Positions 8,301 to 10,465 of a stretch of DNA of 10,465 nucleotides are shown here, one piece after another (the first letter of the stretch is position 1; each line of letters opens with the position of its first letter). This DNA comes from Pseudomonadota bacterium (GTDB lineage Bacteria > Pseudomonadota > Gammaproteobacteria > Burkholderiales > Burkholderiaceae_C): assembly GCA_023390985.1 (NCBI GenBank), contig JAEWBU010000340.1:1-10465 (forward strand), in the 5' to 3' direction. The translations under genes and the position numbers were made by a program. The notes under the pieces were generated by a model. That model made no database searches and was not told where the DNA came from. It worked only from the letters and a program-made list of their open reading frames with translations.

Positions 8301-8663
8301 TCAGTAGAAGAACCGCTCCTCGACGATCTTGCCGCCTTCCAGCGTGTAGAGGCCCATCTCCGTCATCTGCGTGCGCTGGCCGGCGCGCTCGCCCGTCCTG
8401 GGCGTGACGTCGATCGCGAACTGCAACGCGAACTGGTTGCCGTTGACGTACGGCCCTTCGGTCTTGAACGAATGGATGTCGTGGTTCTCGTACCACCACT
8501 GGCCCTTGGCCACGACCTCCTGGATGCCGTTGCAGCGGGACATGGGCCCGTCCATCGCCTCGATGGACACGACCTTGTCCGACCAGAACCTGCGTCCCGC
8601 CTCTTCGAGCTGCCCGGCCTGGCAAAGCCGGGTGAATTCCGCCGCGACCTCACGTGTGTCCAT
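8301..8663 (-). CDS. SnoaL-like / NTF2-superfamily protein
   Basis: A 120-residue cone-shaped alpha+beta-barrel protein of the SnoaL-like polyketide-cyclase/NTF2 superfamily. The sequence shows an N-terminal helix (REVAAEFTRLCQAGQLEEAG), then FWSDKVVSIEAMDGPM, the WWYENHDIHSF segment, alternating strands such as QFALQFAIDVT, and a terminal GGKIVEERFFY. Members are small-molecule enzymes or binding proteins and the superfamily name does not give the reaction; no cyclase role should be assumed. AGGAGG (8669-8674, minus strand) is 5 nt from the ATG, a strong site. It lies 85 bp beyond the aldo/keto reductase and 136 bp before katE, all on the same strand. Co-transcription with either is possible but not shown. 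Confidence 0.82.
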   Translation of the reverse strand: MDTREVAAEFTRLCQAGQLEEAGRRFWSDKVVSIEAMDGPMSRCNGIQEVVAKGQWWYENHDIHSFKTEGPYVNGNQFALQFAIDVTPRTGERAGQRTQMTEMGLYTLEGGKIVEERFFY

Positions 8664-8702
8664 ATCCGCCTCCTGGCGAAAAGTTGGGGGGACGCCAGCG
8701 TG

Positions 8703-8741
8703 CCGCAGCGGCAGGCGCGGTGCAAGGTCGCGCCGCTGCGG
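8703..8741. repeat. Inverted repeat past the aldo/keto reductase stop
   Basis: CCGCAGCGGC (8703-8712) and GCCGCTGCGG (8732-8741) are a perfect 10-bp inverted repeat separated by 19 bases, with a further 3 bp able to pair across a bulge. It begins 7 bp beyond the reductase stop on the minus strand, in the gap before the SnoaL-like gene. The nearest T-run on that strand is some 20 bases further on, so it is not a classic terminator, but it could mark a transcript end or protect the mRNA. Confidence 0.45.
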
Positions 8742-8748
8742 GTTTCCG

Positions 8749-9756
8749 TCAGCCCGGAAACTCTTCGGTATCCACTTCGCGCCGGGCCTGCTCGCCGTAC
8801 CGGTGGCCGCTGACCGTGCGCTGGTTGATGTGCGCCTCGAGCCGATCCATCAGCGAAGCGTCGAGCTTCACCCGCTCGGCCGCGAGGTCCTCGCGCAGGT
8901 GCTCCACGCTGGTGGTGCCGGGGATCGGAATGATGTCCTGGCGCTTGTGCAGCAGCCACGCCAGCGCCAGCTGGGCCGGCGTGCAGCCCGCCTCGCGCGC
9001 CAGCGCCTTGAAGCCGGGCAGCAGCCTCAGGTTGCGCGCGTAGTGCTCGGGGTCGAAGCGCGGCATGCTGCGGCGGATGTCCTTGGCGTCGAGCGTGGTC
9101 ACGTCGTGCAGCGCGTCGCACAGGAAACCGCGCGCCACCGGGCTGAAGGCGACGAAGGCGGTGCCCAGCTCGCGGCAGGCATCGAGCACCGCGATCTCGG
9201 GGTTGCGGGTCCACAGCGAGTACTCGGTCTGCACGGCGGCGATCGGATGCACCGCGTGCGCCTTGCGGATCGTCGCGGCCGACACTTCCGACAGGCCCAC
9301 GGTGCGCACCTTGCCCTGCTCCACCAGCCGGCTGACGGCGCCCACGCTGTCCTCGATCGGCACCTTCTTGTCCCAGCGGTGCAGGTAGTAGAGGTCGATC
9401 ACGTCGGTCTGGAGGCGGCGCAGGCTGTCCTCGCAGTTGCGGCGGATGGTCTCGGGGCGCCCGTCGATCACGCGGCGCAGCACGCCGTCGTCGCCCGTGA
9501 CGCCCGCCATGCCGCCCTTGCTGGCCAAGGTGAACCGTTGCCGGTGCGGTTTCAGCACCTTGCCGACGAGCGTCTCGTTCGCGCCGAAGCCGTACAACGC
9601 CGCGGTATCGAATAGCGTCACGCCCTCGTCCAGCGCCGACAGCAGCACCCGCTCGCCCTGCTCCGCCGACGGCGGCGTGCCGTAGGCATGGCTGAGGTTC
9701 ATGCAGCCGAGGCCGATGGCGGAGACGGAGAAGGGACCGATCTTGCGTGTTTGCAT
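8749..9756 (-). CDS. Aldo/keto reductase
   Basis: A 335-residue NADPH-dependent (beta/alpha)8-barrel oxidoreductase of the AKR family. The catalytic tetrad is complete: Asp50 and Tyr55 in FDTAALYG, Lys80 in TLASKGG, and His126 in LYYLHRWD. LGLGCM-like LGCMNLSHAYG (16-26) near the N-terminus, VGLSEVSAATI, VQTEYSLWTRNPE, AFSPVARGFL and the cofactor-site IPIPGTTSVEHL are typical of AKRs related to the YajO/IolS/pyridoxal reductase-like group. ATG 9756 (MQTRKIG) gives the normal N-terminus; an in-frame TTG at 9777 would add seven residues and is not favoured. No strong Shine-Dalgarno is seen. It lies 119 bp downstream of ligC, separated by repeat copy C, so its link to aromatic degradation is only positional. 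The substrate is unknown. Confidence 0.93.
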   Translation of the reverse strand: MQTRKIGPFSVSAIGLGCMNLSHAYGTPPSAEQGERVLLSALDEGVTLFDTAALYGFGANETLVGKVLKPHRQRFTLASKGGMAGVTGDDGVLRRVIDGRPETIRRNCEDSLRRLQTDVIDLYYLHRWDKKVPIEDSVGAVSRLVEQGKVRTVGLSEVSAATIRKAHAVHPIAAVQTEYSLWTRNPEIAVLDACRELGTAFVAFSPVARGFLCDALHDVTTLDAKDIRRSMPRFDPEHYARNLRLLPGFKALAREAGCTPAQLALAWLLHKRQDIIPIPGTTSVEHLREDLAAERVKLDASLMDRLEAHINQRTVSGHRYGEQARREVDTEEFPG

Positions 9757-9781
9757 GGGAGAGCCACTCTTCTTCAAACGT

Positions 9782-9871
9782 CGTCATCCCCGCGGAGGCG
9801 GGGATCCAGTGCTTCCATCGAGCGCCGCAGAAGGCGGAAGCTCTGGATTCCCGCCTTCGCGGGAATGACGG
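9782..9871. repeat. Dispersed double-hairpin palindromic repeat, copy C (long form)
   Basis: About 90 bp with the same plan as copy A. The outer pair is CGTC/GACG (9782-9785, 9867-9870). The left hairpin is ATCCCCGC-GGAG-GCGGGGAT (9786-9805) and the right hairpin ATTCCCGC-CTTC-GCGGGAAT (9847-9866). The inner stem is CCAG/CTGG plus GCTTCC (9811-9816) with GGAAGC (9836-9841). The inner stem differs from copy A at one pair, G-C there and T-A here, so pairing is kept. It ends 4 bp from the ligC stop and starts 25 bp before the reductase ATG. Confidence 0.9.
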
Positions 9872-9875
9872 AATT

Positions 9876-10465
9876 TCAACCCAGCTGCTTCTCCAGCTGG
9901 TCCAGCACCTCGTAGCACGGCAGCACCTGGGCCACGCTGGCGTTGGGCTCGCGGCCCTCGCGGATGGCGGCGACGAACTCGCGGTCCTGCAGCTCGATGC
10001 CGTTCATCGACACGGCGACCTTGCTGACATCGATCTTCTCCTCCTTGCCGTTGTACAGGTCGTCGTAGCGCGCGATGTACGTGGCGCTGTCGCCGATGTA
10101 GCGGAAGAAGGTGCCCAGCGGGCCGTCATTGTTGAACGACAGCGACAGCGTGCAGATCGCGCCGTTCTCCGCCTTGAGCTGGATGCTCATGTCCATCGCG
10201 ATGCCCAGCGCGGGATGGATCGGGCCCTGCACCGCGTTGGCCTTCACCACCTTGCTGCGCGTCTGGTACTGGAACAGGTCCACCGTGTGCGCGGCGTGGT
10301 GCCACAGCAGGTGGTCGGTCCAGCTGCGCGGCTGGCCGAGCGCGTTCATGTTGGTGCGGCGGAAGAAGTAGGTCTGCACATCCATCTGCTGGATGTTGAA
10401 CTCGCCCGCCTCGATGCGCCGCCGCACGTACTGGTGGCTCGGGTTGAAGCGGCGGGTGTGGCCGC
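9876..10465 (-). CDS. ligC: 4-carboxy-2-hydroxymuconate-6-semialdehyde dehydrogenase, C-terminal part
   Basis: This NADP-dependent Gfo/Idh/MocA-family enzyme (LigC in Sphingobium, PmdC in Comamonas) oxidises the hemiacetal form of the protocatechuate 4,5-ring-cleavage product to 2-pyrone-4,6-dicarboxylate in the cytoplasm. The frame stays open to the right edge: 12 codons (GHTRRFNPSHQY) precede a GTG at 10427, so that GTG is internal, and about 195 residues are visible. Family length is roughly 315-320, so the N-terminal Rossmann part, about 120 residues, is off-window. Strong family signatures are NIQQMDVQTYFFRRTN, RSWTDHLLWHHAAHTVDLF, NAVQGPIHPALGIAMDMSIQ, LSFNNDGPLGTFFRYIGD and GIELQDREFVAAIREGREPN. 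Other protocatechuate 4,5-cleavage genes are expected beyond the right edge. Repeat copy C lies 4 bp after its stop. Confidence 0.92.
   Translation of the reverse strand, partial: GHTRRFNPSHQYVRRRIEAGEFNIQQMDVQTYFFRRTNMNALGQPRSWTDHLLWHHAAHTVDLFQYQTRSKVVKANAVQGPIHPALGIAMDMSIQLKAENGAICTLSLSFNNDGPLGTFFRYIGDSATYIARYDDLYNGKEEKIDVSKVAVSMNGIELQDREFVAAIREGREPNASVAQVLPCYEVLDQLEKQLG

Noticed and set aside
8371..9615. 414-codon plus-strand frame opposite the SnoaL-like and reductase genes
   Set aside because: It spans two real minus-strand genes and their intergenic gap, and its translation resembles no family.
9757..9777. TTG start at 9777 for the aldo/keto reductase
   Set aside because: ATG 9756 gives the conserved N-terminus, and nothing before the TTG is a better ribosome site.

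Overview
The window looks like chromosomal DNA of a high-GC betaproteobacterium in the Burkholderiales, most likely Comamonadaceae (the Ramlibacter/Variovorax/Comamonas area). The main evidence is a small Trp-rich protein of a family typical of that order, a LigC/PmdC-type protocatechuate 4,5-cleavage enzyme, and dispersed 'CGTCATCCCCGC...GCGGGAATGACG' palindromes of a style common there. This placement is inference; there is no rRNA or other phylogenetic marker in the window. I see no phage, insertion sequence, CRISPR array, tRNA or rRNA gene.

Layout from left to right. An exported Cys-rich ADYC-domain protein (+, 5' end outside the window) converges on a small Trp-rich membrane protein (-). 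A periplasmic cytochrome c551/c8-like protein (+) follows and ends in a strong intrinsic terminator. Acetyl-CoA synthetase acs (-) lies next. Diverging from acs is a probable two-gene unit (+) with overlapping stop and start: a UPF0114/YqhA-like membrane protein and an EamA-type transporter. These converge on a minus-strand block: a large-subunit catalase (katE) with a hemerythrin-like protein 22 bp downstream, and, upstream of katE, a SnoaL-like protein, an aldo/keto reductase, and finally the C-terminal part of LigC, which runs off the right edge.

Functionally this is ordinary metabolic and stress-response content: acetate activation, periplasmic electron transfer, peroxide removal coupled to a di-iron O2-binding protein, and the edge of a protocatechuate meta-cleavage gene cluster. 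Nothing here looks like a new multi-gene defence or biosynthetic system.

The most unusual signal is non-coding. Three related palindromic repeats sit immediately beyond the stop codons of three different minus-strand genes. Two are about 90-bp double-hairpin elements in which base pairing is kept despite sequence change. The third is a 30-bp element that looks exactly like the two outer ends of the long form fused together, with a diagnostic C/A mismatch. A second point is that the catalase has Cys where E. coli HPII has the His that cross-links to the haem-ligand Tyr, at the same spacing as the Cys-Tyr bond known in Neurospora CAT-1.
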